A stretch of 64,000 nt of DNA. Origin: Lutimaribacter_A marinistellae. Its GTDB lineage: Bacteria; Pseudomonadota; Alphaproteobacteria; Rhodobacterales; Rhodobacteraceae. The first letter of the stretch is position 1, and each line of letters opens with the position of its first letter. The notes below the pieces were generated by a model. It was not told the DNA's origin and ran no database searches. It was given only the letters and a program-made list of their open reading frames with translations. The DNA is taken from NCBI RefSeq assembly GCF_042648365.1, contig NZ_JBHRXI010000004.1:248001-312000 (forward strand), read 5' to 3'. A program made the position numbers and the translations under genes. This document shows positions 34,830 to 43,278 of this stretch, in pieces.

Positions 34830-35972
34830 CTATCTATCCTTGTCCGTTCGGAACCACGTTTCCGGGTTCACCGGGCTGCCACCTTCTCGTACTTCGATAT
34901 AGAGCGTTTCCGGCCGTTCCGTTCCAGTCACATCCGCGTTCGTGGACACTATAGCGCCGATTTCAGGCGCGGCACCCCCCATCAACCCAACAGGCGTGCC
35001 CTCGGGGATGACGAGGCCAGCCTCGCCATAGACCTCGGCCAATCCCGAAAACACGAAAAGCAGATCTGGCTGAGGCTCCAGAATTACGACATTACCCAGA
35101 TCGAGCAGCGGCCCAAGGTAACGGATTGTCGCCGGAGTGGGCGAAACCACCAAGGCCCTGGCACGCGTAGCCAAGATGATGCCTTCGCGGGCAATTCCGG
35201 CTGCATCCTCTTCGCCCGCACGTCGCAGCATCAGACCCTGAACAGGCAAGGGAACTGCTCCCCTGAGCGCCGTGATATCCGCGCTCGATGGGGTCACACT
35301 TCCGTCAGCTGCAATTTCAGAAAGACCGCTGGCAAACCCGTCCAGCGTTTCGGTTGACGATATCAGGATTGCCGTGCGCACGGGATCTTCCGCGAACCGG
35401 CGCGGCAAGTCGGTTCGGTCGGCAATAGCCTTGCTCAAATCGGCGCGGGCCTGCTGCACACCGGATAATCCGTCCTGCAAGGTGCGGGCCGCGTTCTGTT
35501 GCAGTTGGCGAAGAGTCCGGACCTCTTCCAGATCCTCGGCTAGGCGCTTGGCAGCGGCGTTGAGCCCGGGCGTCACCTCGGCCAGCATCATGCCGGACCG
35601 TGCCGCGCCCAACGGTCCCGAAGGGTGCAACATCAACACCGGTGGTGCAGAGGTCTCGATCGTCTGGATCACGCCGAGCAGGCGGGCAATTTCATCTTCG
35701 CGCGCCCGCAGTTGGGCGGTCAGTTCAGCCTCTCGCGCGGCAGCGCGCCGCAGACCTTCGCGCATGGCGGCAAGCCCGGCCTCGTAGGCGCGGACCGTTC
35801 CCGTCAGCGCCTTGACCCGATCGCGGGCAGCTTCTGCCTCGGACAGTGTAATGGACGCCTCTTCAAGCATTCGCGCGGCCTCGCGCGCGGCGTCGGCCGG
35901 ATCCGGTTGCGCCTGCGCCTGTCCGGCAGCAAGCGTCACGGAAACCCCCAGCAATAGCGCGCGAAGCGTCAT
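34830..35972 (-). CDS. envC: EnvC-type murein hydrolase activator (degenerate LytM)
   Basis: A 380-residue secreted protein: signal peptide (residues 1-21, AAGQAQAQP), a long coiled coil (about 25-220), and a C-terminal M23-like domain. The LytM catalytic residues are missing: the usual YAHL is FSGL and HLHFEVR reads TLYIEVREGG. That is the pattern expected of EnvC, which activates amidases rather than cutting peptidoglycan itself. Its start overlaps the gpmI stop (ATGA), and CtpA follows, so envelope processing genes are coupled to a glycolytic enzyme. Confidence 0.9.
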   Translation of the reverse strand: MTLRALLLGVSVTLAAGQAQAQPDPADAAREAARMLEEASITLSEAEAARDRVKALTGTVRAYEAGLAAMREGLRRAAAREAELTAQLRAREDEIARLLGVIQTIETSAPPVLMLHPSGPLGAARSGMMLAEVTPGLNAAAKRLAEDLEEVRTLRQLQQNAARTLQDGLSGVQQARADLSKAIADRTDLPRRFAEDPVRTAILISSTETLDGFASGLSEIAADGSVTPSSADITALRGAVPLPVQGLMLRRAGEEDAAGIAREGIILATRARALVVSPTPATIRYLGPLLDLGNVVILEPQPDLLFVFSGLAEVYGEAGLVIPEGTPVGLMGGAAPEIGAIVSTNADVTGTERPETLYIEVREGGSPVNPETWFRTDKDR

Positions 35973-37486
35973 GCCAGCAGGCTCCTCCCGGTCATTTCCT
36001 TGGGCTGAGGCAGGTCCATCAGTGCCAGAATGGTTGGTGCAAGATCGCTCAATCGTCCATCGCGCAGGCGCGCGCCGTCGGGCCCGCCGACCAGTGCCAC
36101 GGGGACCGGGTTGAGCGTATGTGCCGTGTGGGGTCCACCCGTCGCGGGATCGACCATGGTTTCACAGTTTCCGTGATCGGCCGTGACGATCATTGCCCCT
36201 CCTGCCTTCTCAAGCGCGGCGATCACCTTTGCCAGACCCTGATCCACCGCTTCGCAAGCCTTTATCGCGGCATTCAAATCCCCTGTATGCCCAACCATGT
36301 CAGGGTTTGCATAGTTGCATACGATCAGGTCATACCCGGCTTCGATCGCCTTGACGAAAGCAGCCGTAACCTCGGCCGCCGACATTTCGGGCTGCAGATC
36401 ATAGGTGGCAACCTTAGGCGACGGCGCCATGTAGCGATCCTCGCCCACTTCCGGGCTTTCCTTGCCGCCGTTCAGGAAAAAGGTGACATGCGGATACTTC
36501 TCGGTCTCCGCCAGACGAAACTGTCGGAGGCCTTGTTTCGCCACCCACTCACCCAAGGTATTCACGATTTCACGCGGCGGGAAAACCGTTGTCATGTAAG
36601 CGTTGTGGCCCTCGGAATACTCCACCATGCCAAGCATCGCGGCCAGTTTCGGCTGCGTGCCCGTCTCGAATTCGCTGAAACCAGGCTCACCAATTGCACG
36701 CAGGATTTCGCGGGCGCGGTCGGCCCGGAAATTCAGGCAAAACACGCCGTCACCCTCAACAGCACCCTCGTAACCCGAGATGACGCTAGCGCCGATAAAC
36801 TCGTCCGTCTCGCTCTGGTTATAGGCACGGGTCACGGCATCTTCTGCCGTTTTTACCGTGCGGCCTACGCCACGGATCATCGCGTCATAGGCTTCTTTCA
36901 CCCGATCCCAGCGGTTGTCGCGATCCATCGCAAAATAACGACCTGTCACTGTAACGACCTTTGCGCCCTCGGGCAGGCGGTCCTCCAGCTCCGACAGGTA
37001 GCCATATGCCGATTTCGGCGCGACGTCCCGCCCATCGGTGATAGCATGAAATGCAACCGGCACACCGGCGTCAGTCATCGCTTTCGCCGCTGCAAGGATG
37101 TGCTCGAGATGTCCGTGCACGCCGCCGTCGGACACCAGCCCCATCAGATGCGCGGTACCGCCTGTCCGCTTCAATGTGGCGATGAAATCCTTCAGGGCTT
37201 TCTGTTCGAAAAAGCTTCCGTCTTCGATCGCAAGATCGATCTGGCCCAGATCCATTGCGACGACGCGGCCCGCCCCGATATTGGTATGGCCCACTTCTGA
37301 ATTGCCCATCTGCCCGCTCGGCAAACCTGCATCCGGACCATGGGTAATCAGTTTCGCATGAGGTCCGTCCTGCATGATCGCATCGAATGTCGGGGTCTTT
37401 GCGAGGTAAGGCGCGTTCGCCGCCGTGTCATCAGAAAGCCCCCAGCCATCGAGGATGCAAAGGACGACGGGTTTGGGTGTGGGCAT
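35969..37486 (-). CDS. gpmI: 2,3-bisphosphoglycerate-independent phosphoglycerate mutase
   Basis: A 505-residue Mn-dependent enzyme interconverting 3- and 2-phosphoglycerate. The N-terminal LCILDGWGLSD and phosphoserine motif GQMGNSEVGHTNIGAG (Ser63) are visible, as are the later metal-binding VTADHGNCETM. ATG at 37486 follows ggag (complement of 37493-37496); a TTG at 37501 is an alternative. The operon gpmI-envC-ctpA is conserved in this order in relatives. Confidence 0.97.
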   Translation of the reverse strand: MPTPKPVVLCILDGWGLSDDTAANAPYLAKTPTFDAIMQDGPHAKLITHGPDAGLPSGQMGNSEVGHTNIGAGRVVAMDLGQIDLAIEDGSFFEQKALKDFIATLKRTGGTAHLMGLVSDGGVHGHLEHILAAAKAMTDAGVPVAFHAITDGRDVAPKSAYGYLSELEDRLPEGAKVVTVTGRYFAMDRDNRWDRVKEAYDAMIRGVGRTVKTAEDAVTRAYNQSETDEFIGASVISGYEGAVEGDGVFCLNFRADRAREILRAIGEPGFSEFETGTQPKLAAMLGMVEYSEGHNAYMTTVFPPREIVNTLGEWVAKQGLRQFRLAETEKYPHVTFFLNGGKESPEVGEDRYMAPSPKVATYDLQPEMSAAEVTAAFVKAIEAGYDLIVCNYANPDMVGHTGDLNAAIKACEAVDQGLAKVIAALEKAGGAMIVTADHGNCETMVDPATGGPHTAHTLNPVPVALVGGPDGARLRDGRLSDLAPTILALMDLPQPKEMTGRSLLA

Positions 37487-37660
37487 TTCGGACTCCGGCA
37501 ACTGCTCGGCGTTTGTCTATCGCTTGAGCGAGTTCGGGTGAACCACCTTTTTCACAACGGGCAATCGCCTGCCGCTGGTCGCCTTGTCAGATGCAGGCGT
37601 CATCAAACAAGCGTCGGAATCGTGATATGCTATGCCCGGTCGTCACAAGGAGCCTGCCCC

Positions 37661-38767
37661 ATGCCCCGCGACAACATGCGCGATCTCAGTTTCGCCACGA
37701 TCAACCTGCTGAACCTGCAAGTGCCCGGCGGGATCACCTATTCCAACCAACCGCATTTCACCGACGATGCCGAGGGCCAGGCCGCATATCGGCGTAAGGT
37801 CGAGTGGACCGCCGCGCGGCTGCGCGAGGTCGATGCCGAAGTCATTGCGTTCCAGGAACTTTGGGCAGCTCAGGCATTGGTAGACTGCTTCAAAGCCGCT
37901 GGACTGTCAGGTGATTATGACATCCTTGCACGGGACGCACCGGGGCGCGGACGGCCGCAAGTCGCACTGGCCGTTCGCAAAGACCGGCATGGCAGCCCGC
38001 AATTGGTTCGGGGTGACTGGCAGACGGCGTTTCCAGAAACCTTCCGGTTCGAAAAACTGCACGAGACCGATGGTGCCGAAGAAGAGATCACCATCACGAT
38101 CTCGGAATTCTCGCGCCCTCTTCTGATCGCGACGATACAGCCCGAAGGGCGCAGCCCTACACCGCCCGAGGTTACAGTCATCGTCGCACACCTGAAATCC
38201 AAGGGTCCGGCGCGGGTTTCCTTTGCCGCGCCAAAACCGGTCATTCTGGAGTATCACGCGAAACACGCGCGCTCGGCCCTGGCTCATGTTCGTCGCGTCA
38301 TGGAAGCTGGCGCGCTACGCGTTCTGCTGGATGAGCAAATGACGAGCGAGGATGATGACGATATCTCGCCGGTCGTGGTCTTGGGTGATCTGAACGACGA
38401 TACCACCTCGGTCACCAACGAGCTCATCTCGGATCAACCCACCTATCGCGTCATGCAGAAAAGTCGCGCTGGTCTGACCTCTGACAAGGGCCTCTACTCC
38501 GTTGAACGGCTGCAGCAGTATCGATCGATGCGGCACGTCTATTACACGCATATCTACAAGCACAAACGCGAAAGCCTGGACCATATCCTTGTGAGCGAAG
38601 AGTTCTATGACCACTCCCGCAAGCGGCTGTGGTCGTTCCGCGAGATGGAAGTGATCAATGACCACCTCAACCGGCCTTCGTTTGAAGACACCCTTGGGGC
38701 CTCGGATCACGGGGTCGTAAAGGCCTATTTCGACTGGAACCCAATGCCCAAGGATCTGACAGCCTGA
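37661..38767 (+). CDS. Endonuclease/exonuclease/phosphatase family protein
   Basis: A 368-residue EEP-fold enzyme. FATINLLNLQ opens the domain, Glu of IAFQELWAA and the metal ligands in VVVLGDLNDDTTSVTNE are in place, and ESLDHILVSEEF and LGASDHGVVKAYF complete the catalytic set (Asp-His). Substrate may be DNA, a phospholipid or a nucleotide. Start follows aaggag at 37648-37653. It is convergent with dnaE2, 39 bases away. Confidence 0.88.
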   Translation: MPRDNMRDLSFATINLLNLQVPGGITYSNQPHFTDDAEGQAAYRRKVEWTAARLREVDAEVIAFQELWAAQALVDCFKAAGLSGDYDILARDAPGRGRPQVALAVRKDRHGSPQLVRGDWQTAFPETFRFEKLHETDGAEEEITITISEFSRPLLIATIQPEGRSPTPPEVTVIVAHLKSKGPARVSFAAPKPVILEYHAKHARSALAHVRRVMEAGALRVLLDEQMTSEDDDDISPVVVLGDLNDDTTSVTNELISDQPTYRVMQKSRAGLTSDKGLYSVERLQQYRSMRHVYYTHIYKHKRESLDHILVSEEFYDHSRKRLWSFREMEVINDHLNRPSFEDTLGASDHGVVKAYFDWNPMPKDLTA

Positions 38768-38806
38768 ACCCCACCCACCGCCGAGCGCACGCGACGCGAC
38801 TATGGT

Positions 38807-41701
38807 TCAGCCCGAAGGCGTCAGCAGGTGGCGCAGCAGCGCGACGGGATGCGCTTTGAGGCTCAGGCGCATGGAGACATAATCCTCAACAACCTCCTCA
38901 CCCAGTGTCATCTCGGGCAGATGGGCCGCAGGTTCATCGATCATCTCGCCCTCAATCCCCTGCGCGAAAAGCGGCAGGGGGCGGGGTGTCTTGATCGCCT
39001 TTGCCGCCCAGAGCGCCTCGCGCCGCGTAAGGCCAAGCGCGGCGAAAGCATCCGCTTCGGAGAGCTTTTCAAGCACCAGTGGAGTCAGTCCCGCCCTACG
39101 CCACAGATCGGCCACCTCGGTATACCCATTGCCGCGCGCCGCGGTCAGCCATGCCGCATCATCCTCGCGCAGCCCCTTGATCTGCCGAAATCCCAGTCGC
39201 AGGGCCAGACCACCGCGCCCGTCCGGCTCCATCACGTTGTCCCAATAGCTGTTGTTGACACAGATCGGCCGCACCTCAACCCCGTGTTCGCGGGCATCTC
39301 GGATAATCTGGGCGGGCGCGTAGAAACCCATTGGCTGAGAGTTCAGGAGTGCGCAGGCAAAGATCCCCGGGTGATGACACTTGATCCAGGCCGAGGCATA
39401 GACCAGCAGCGCGAAACTGGCCGCATGGCTTTCGGGGAAACCGTAGGAACCGAACCCCTCGATCTGCGAAAAGCACCGCTCGGCAAAGTCACGGTCATAG
39501 CCGTTCCTGGCCATTCCATGCAGAAAGAGCGAACGGAACTCGCCGACATGGCCGAGCTTCTTGAAAGTGGCGAGCGCGCGGCGCAGGCGATCGGCCTGCT
39601 CGGGGGTAAAGCCCGCGCCAACGATGGCAATCTGCATCGCCTGTTCCTGGAAAAGCGGCACGCCCAGCGTCTTGCCCAGCACTTCGCCCAGCGCGTCTGA
39701 CGGGAACTCCACAGCCTCCTCGCCATTTCGCCGTCGGATATAGGGGTGAACCATGTCTCCCTGGATTGGGCCGGGACGGATGATCGCCACTTCGATCACG
39801 AGATCATAGAAGTTACGCGGGCGCATGCGCGGCAGGAAGTTCATCTGCGCACGAGACTCGACCTGGAACACGCCTATGGAGTCGGCACGGCAGAGCATGT
39901 CGTAGACCTTTGGATCCTCGGGCGGCAACGTGGCAAGGCTGAACCGGGTCTGGTGATGCTGCTCGATCAGGTCCAGCGCCTTGCGGATGCAGGTAAGCAT
40001 CCCAAGGCTCAGAACATCCACCTTGAGGATACCAAGTGTATCGATATCGTCCTTGTCCCAGCAGATGACGGTGCGGTCTTCCATCGCGGCATTCTCGATG
40101 GGCACAAGCTCATCCAGCCGCCCCTCGGTGATGACGAATCCGCCGACATGCTGTGACAGATGCCGGGGAAAGCCGTTGATCTCGTAGACCAGCGCCAATG
40201 TCTGCTGCAGGCGGCGGTCGGCAGGGTCGAGTCCGATCTCGCGCATCCGCTCAGCCTCGATTCCCTTGGTCGAGAAAAAACCCCATAGCTGAGAAGACAG
40301 CGCCGAGATCGTATCCTCGGTCAGCCCCATTGCGCGTCCGACCTCGCGGATCGCACGCTTGCCCCGGTAATGGATCACGGTTGCGCAAAGCCCGGCGCGA
40401 TGGCGGCCATAGCGCTCGTAGATGTGCTGAATGACCTCCTCGCGGCGCTCATGCTCGAAATCGACGTCTATGTCCGGCGGTTCGTCGCGTGCCTCGGACA
40501 CGAAACGCTCGAACACCATGGTACCGATCTCGGGGCTGACCTCGGTGATGCCCAGCGCGTAGCAGACCACCGAATTGGCCGCCGAGCCGCGCCCCTGACA
40601 CAGGATGTCGCGCGAGCGGGCAAAAGCCACGATATCGCGCACGGTGAGGAAGTAAGGCTCGTACTTCAGCTTGGCGATAAGAGCGAGTTCATGGGCCAGC
40701 ATCGCGCGCACCTTGTCAGGCGCACCCGCCGGGTAGCGCCAGGCCAAGCCCTCACGCGACAGCCGCGCTAACCGGTCCGCGGGGGTTTCACCCGCGGCAA
40801 TCTCGGACGGGTACTCATATCGCAACTCGTTCAGTGAAAAGGTCAGGCTGTCCGCCAGTTCCTGCGTACGGGCTACCGCATCCTCGTGCCCCCTGAAGAG
40901 GTGCCGCATCTCGTCCGCACCGCGCAAGCGCTGCTCGCCATTGGCAAGCGCGTTACGGCCAAGATCCTCGACCCGGCAGCGCAACCGGATGGCCGTCAGC
41001 ACATCTGCCAGCCGCCGCCGCGCACCGTGATGCATGCGCGGTGCGGCAGATGCGAGCGCCTGCACTCCCAGCGCAGATGCCTGGGCCGCGAGCCGGTCGA
41101 ACCGCATTCGGTCAACCCCATCATATCTTGGGACGAGCAAGGCATGCATGCGCCCGGCAAAGCGGTGCGCCAACCGTTCAGCCCGTGGCCACGCACCTCC
41201 CGCGCCGCACCCCAACCCGGTCTCGCTTGGCCAGAGGAGCAGGTGGAGCCCTTCCGCATGATCCTCGAGATCCGACAGGTGGAGGATGCAGTCACCCTTC
41301 TGCGCGCGCAGCCTACCCAAAGACAGCAACCGGCAAAGGCTTGCCCAGCCGCGCCTGGTTATCGGCAAGGCGGTGACAGGTGGCGCATCGGTGAACACCA
41401 GCCGCGCCGCCGGAATCACGCGGGGGACGGAGTAAATCGGATAGGACCCGGTGCGCGGCAAGTGAGGGGGACAGGGCGGGCCAATAGGGGCATTTCGTTC
41501 ATCCCAAGCCCGACGCTCGGCGATCTTGCGGGCAATCTCGCGCGCATGGCCATGTGCACGCACGATACCCGCCACCGAGTTGTCATCGGCGATGGCGATG
41601 GCTGACAACCCAAGCAAAACGGCGCGCTCCACGTGCTCCTCAGGATGGGAAGCCCCAGTGAGAAAGGTGAAGTTCGACTGGATCGATAATTCGGCAACCA
41701 T
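38807..41701 (-). CDS. dnaE2: Error-prone DNA polymerase DnaE2, lacking the usual C-terminal OB-fold segment
   Basis: A 964-residue C-family polymerase for translesion synthesis. The N-terminal PHP segment begins ELSIQSNFTFLTGASHPEE; the catalytic motif PDIDVDFEHERR, FPRHLSQHVGGFVIT and the thumb/fingers tract IIRPGPIQGDMVHPYI are clear. PHP looks degenerate (an expected His is Ser). The protein stops right after LSLKAHPVALLRHLL, where homologues of about 1050-1090 residues (from memory) carry another 90-120 residues with an OB-fold. No remnant of that part is readable before the EEP gene. Partner ImuB is at 10882-12531. Confidence 0.92.
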   Translation of the reverse strand: MVAELSIQSNFTFLTGASHPEEHVERAVLLGLSAIAIADDNSVAGIVRAHGHAREIARKIAERRAWDERNAPIGPPCPPHLPRTGSYPIYSVPRVIPAARLVFTDAPPVTALPITRRGWASLCRLLSLGRLRAQKGDCILHLSDLEDHAEGLHLLLWPSETGLGCGAGGAWPRAERLAHRFAGRMHALLVPRYDGVDRMRFDRLAAQASALGVQALASAAPRMHHGARRRLADVLTAIRLRCRVEDLGRNALANGEQRLRGADEMRHLFRGHEDAVARTQELADSLTFSLNELRYEYPSEIAAGETPADRLARLSREGLAWRYPAGAPDKVRAMLAHELALIAKLKYEPYFLTVRDIVAFARSRDILCQGRGSAANSVVCYALGITEVSPEIGTMVFERFVSEARDEPPDIDVDFEHERREEVIQHIYERYGRHRAGLCATVIHYRGKRAIREVGRAMGLTEDTISALSSQLWGFFSTKGIEAERMREIGLDPADRRLQQTLALVYEINGFPRHLSQHVGGFVITEGRLDELVPIENAAMEDRTVICWDKDDIDTLGILKVDVLSLGMLTCIRKALDLIEQHHQTRFSLATLPPEDPKVYDMLCRADSIGVFQVESRAQMNFLPRMRPRNFYDLVIEVAIIRPGPIQGDMVHPYIRRRNGEEAVEFPSDALGEVLGKTLGVPLFQEQAMQIAIVGAGFTPEQADRLRRALATFKKLGHVGEFRSLFLHGMARNGYDRDFAERCFSQIEGFGSYGFPESHAASFALLVYASAWIKCHHPGIFACALLNSQPMGFYAPAQIIRDAREHGVEVRPICVNNSYWDNVMEPDGRGGLALRLGFRQIKGLREDDAAWLTAARGNGYTEVADLWRRAGLTPLVLEKLSEADAFAALGLTRREALWAAKAIKTPRPLPLFAQGIEGEMIDEPAAHLPEMTLGEEVVEDYVSMRLSLKAHPVALLRHLLTPSG

Positions 41702-41850
41702 GGCGAGTCAGGATAATATTCACCTTTTGTTCCAATTCCGAGTCACTTGCCGGTGAAAGGCGACAGCACTCTTTCATCCGGCACCCTGAAAACCGCGCAC
41801 CAACCTTCGCCAGCAAACGCTTCTTCCTCTTGCCCGAAATATCCCGGAGT

Positions 41851-41912
41851 GCGAGGCAGAGCCTCGCTTCGCGCCCGCACAGGGCGCAAATCGAGCGCGC
41901 GCGGTAGCGCGC
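41851..41912. repeat. Three tandem perfect hairpins behind the ABC ATPase gene
   Basis: Arms 41851-41857/41861-41867 (gcgaggc/gcctcgc), 41871-41876/41882-41887 (gcgccc/gggcgc) and 41897-41902/41907-41912 (gcgcgc/gcgcgc). Together with the flank 41822-41850, which reads like an intergenic element I have seen repeatedly in Rhodobacterales, this may be a dispersed repeat and/or terminator. The rest of 41702-41850 shows no gene. Confidence 0.5.
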
Positions 41913-41916
41913 ACCT

Positions 41917-42867
41917 TCAAGATGCCGCCGATGCCCGCGACCGTGAAGATGTGAGCGCAAGGAACACGTCCTCTAGGTCCGCCTCCTCTGTCTTCACGTC
42001 GCGGATGCGGATGCCGGCCGCACGGACCGCTTCGAGCACCGCTTCCGCCGTCGTTTCCGAACTGCGGTATTGCAACACCAGCGCACCATCGTCGCGCCGG
42101 TGGCACGTGATGCCTTTGCCCACGGGATCGGCATCCGCCGCCCCGTCCGGGTGGATCACCATTGCGCGCCCATCCAGCCGACCCAGAAGGTTCTCGGTGC
42201 TGTCCTGCGCAACTACCTCGCCATGATTGATGATGGCGATCTCGTCGCACATCTCCTGGGCTTCCTCTAGGTAATGGGTCGTGAGGATGATGGTCATGCC
42301 CTGCTCGTTCAGCTTTCTGACATTGGCCCAGAGCATCTGGCGGAGCTCGATATCCACCCCGGCGGTCGGTTCGTCAAGCACAAGGACATGCGGACGGTGG
42401 ACAAGGGCCTTACCCAGCAGCAGGCGCCGCCGCATTCCGCCCGACAGTGTCCTTGCATAGGCCTCGGCCTTGTCCGAAAGACCAATCATCTCAAGTATCT
42501 CGTCGCTGCGGCGCTGCGTCTTGGGCACACCGTAGAGCCCTGCCTGAACCTCAAGCGCACCGCGCGGCGTGAAGAACGGGTCGAGGTTCAGTTCCTGTGG
42601 CATGACCCCAATCGAGGCCCGACTTTGCCGCGGGTTGCGGTCCTGATCGAACCCCCAGATCGTAACCTTGCCCGATGTCTTGATCACAAGGCCCGCGAGG
42701 ATGTTGATCATCGTCGACTTTCCAGCACCGTTCGGACCGAGAAGGCCAAAGACGGACCCGCGGGGAACCGTCAGGTCAACACCTTTCAGTGCATGCTTTT
42801 CCGGCGCGCCGCGCCCGCCTGCATAGGTCTTGGTCAACCCTTCGATCCGGATTGCCGCATCGGTCAT
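41917..42867 (-). CDS. ABC-2 type transporter ATPase without adjacent permease
   Basis: A 316-residue ABC ATPase of the multidrug/polysaccharide-export branch. Walker A is GLLGPNGAGKST, signature TLSGGMRRR, Walker B VLVLDEPTAGVDIELR, H-loop ILTTHYLEEAQ. Its C-terminal domain (residues 225-300) is typical of DrrA/NatA-like ATPases. Such proteins need a membrane partner, usually the next gene, but here the next gene downstream is dnaE2 and the upstream one is a zinc-finger protein on the other strand. The permease must be elsewhere or lost. Confidence 0.9.
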   Translation of the reverse strand: MTDAAIRIEGLTKTYAGGRGAPEKHALKGVDLTVPRGSVFGLLGPNGAGKSTMINILAGLVIKTSGKVTIWGFDQDRNPRQSRASIGVMPQELNLDPFFTPRGALEVQAGLYGVPKTQRRSDEILEMIGLSDKAEAYARTLSGGMRRRLLLGKALVHRPHVLVLDEPTAGVDIELRQMLWANVRKLNEQGMTIILTTHYLEEAQEMCDEIAIINHGEVVAQDSTENLLGRLDGRAMVIHPDGAADADPVGKGITCHRRDDGALVLQYRSSETTAEAVLEAVRAAGIRIRDVKTEEADLEDVFLALTSSRSRASAAS

Positions 42868-42953
42868 AGCGCCTCTTGCCCCCTGCTTTGGCTTCGCTCA
42901 TAAACGCACCTAATCCATGCCCGCGAAGCCGACAAGCCGAAGGACCGCCGTTC

Positions 42954-43130
42954 ATGACCATCGAAGCCCCCGAAACCAAGATCGTGGAAACCTCACGCGT
43001 GGCTTGCGATGGCGGAGAAGGTGCGCTGGGTCACCCAAGGGTCTGGCTGCAGATTCCCGCCGATCAGGGGTGGGTTGAATGCCCCTATTGCGATTGCAAA
43101 TACGTTCTCAAAGGCCGCGAAGAGGACTGA
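42954..43130 (+). CDS. CHCC-type zinc-finger protein
   Basis: A 58-residue protein with the pattern Cys-x(8)-His-...-CPYC near residues 18-45 (CDGGEGALGHPRVWLQ, ECPYCDCKYV). It matches the zf-CHCC family, related to the NDUFS6 subunit of respiratory complex I, widespread in Alphaproteobacteria. Start at 42954 follows gaaggacc. It is divergent from the ABC ATPase gene over 86 bases. Confidence 0.85.
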   Translation: MTIEAPETKIVETSRVACDGGEGALGHPRVWLQIPADQGWVECPYCDCKYVLKGREED

Positions 43131-43278
43131 CGGGTTCTCGCCCCGCCTGCTACGTGTCGACCATGACAGGGGTCGAACGCACGTCTTGTACATGCCGGCC
43201 CATGTCGGCGCTTGCCACTGGAATCGCCCTGCGGATCGTGGCAGGACATGGACACCGCCGCCATTGGGAGACACGCGC

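Noticed and set aside
34830..35300. Loss of LytM catalytic residues in envC as a novelty
   Set aside because: Degenerate LytM is the known normal state of EnvC-type amidase activators.
41702..41850. Missing permease or small gene behind the ABC ATPase
   Set aside because: No frame of useful length with hydrophobic segments; only hairpins and the dnaE2 upstream region.
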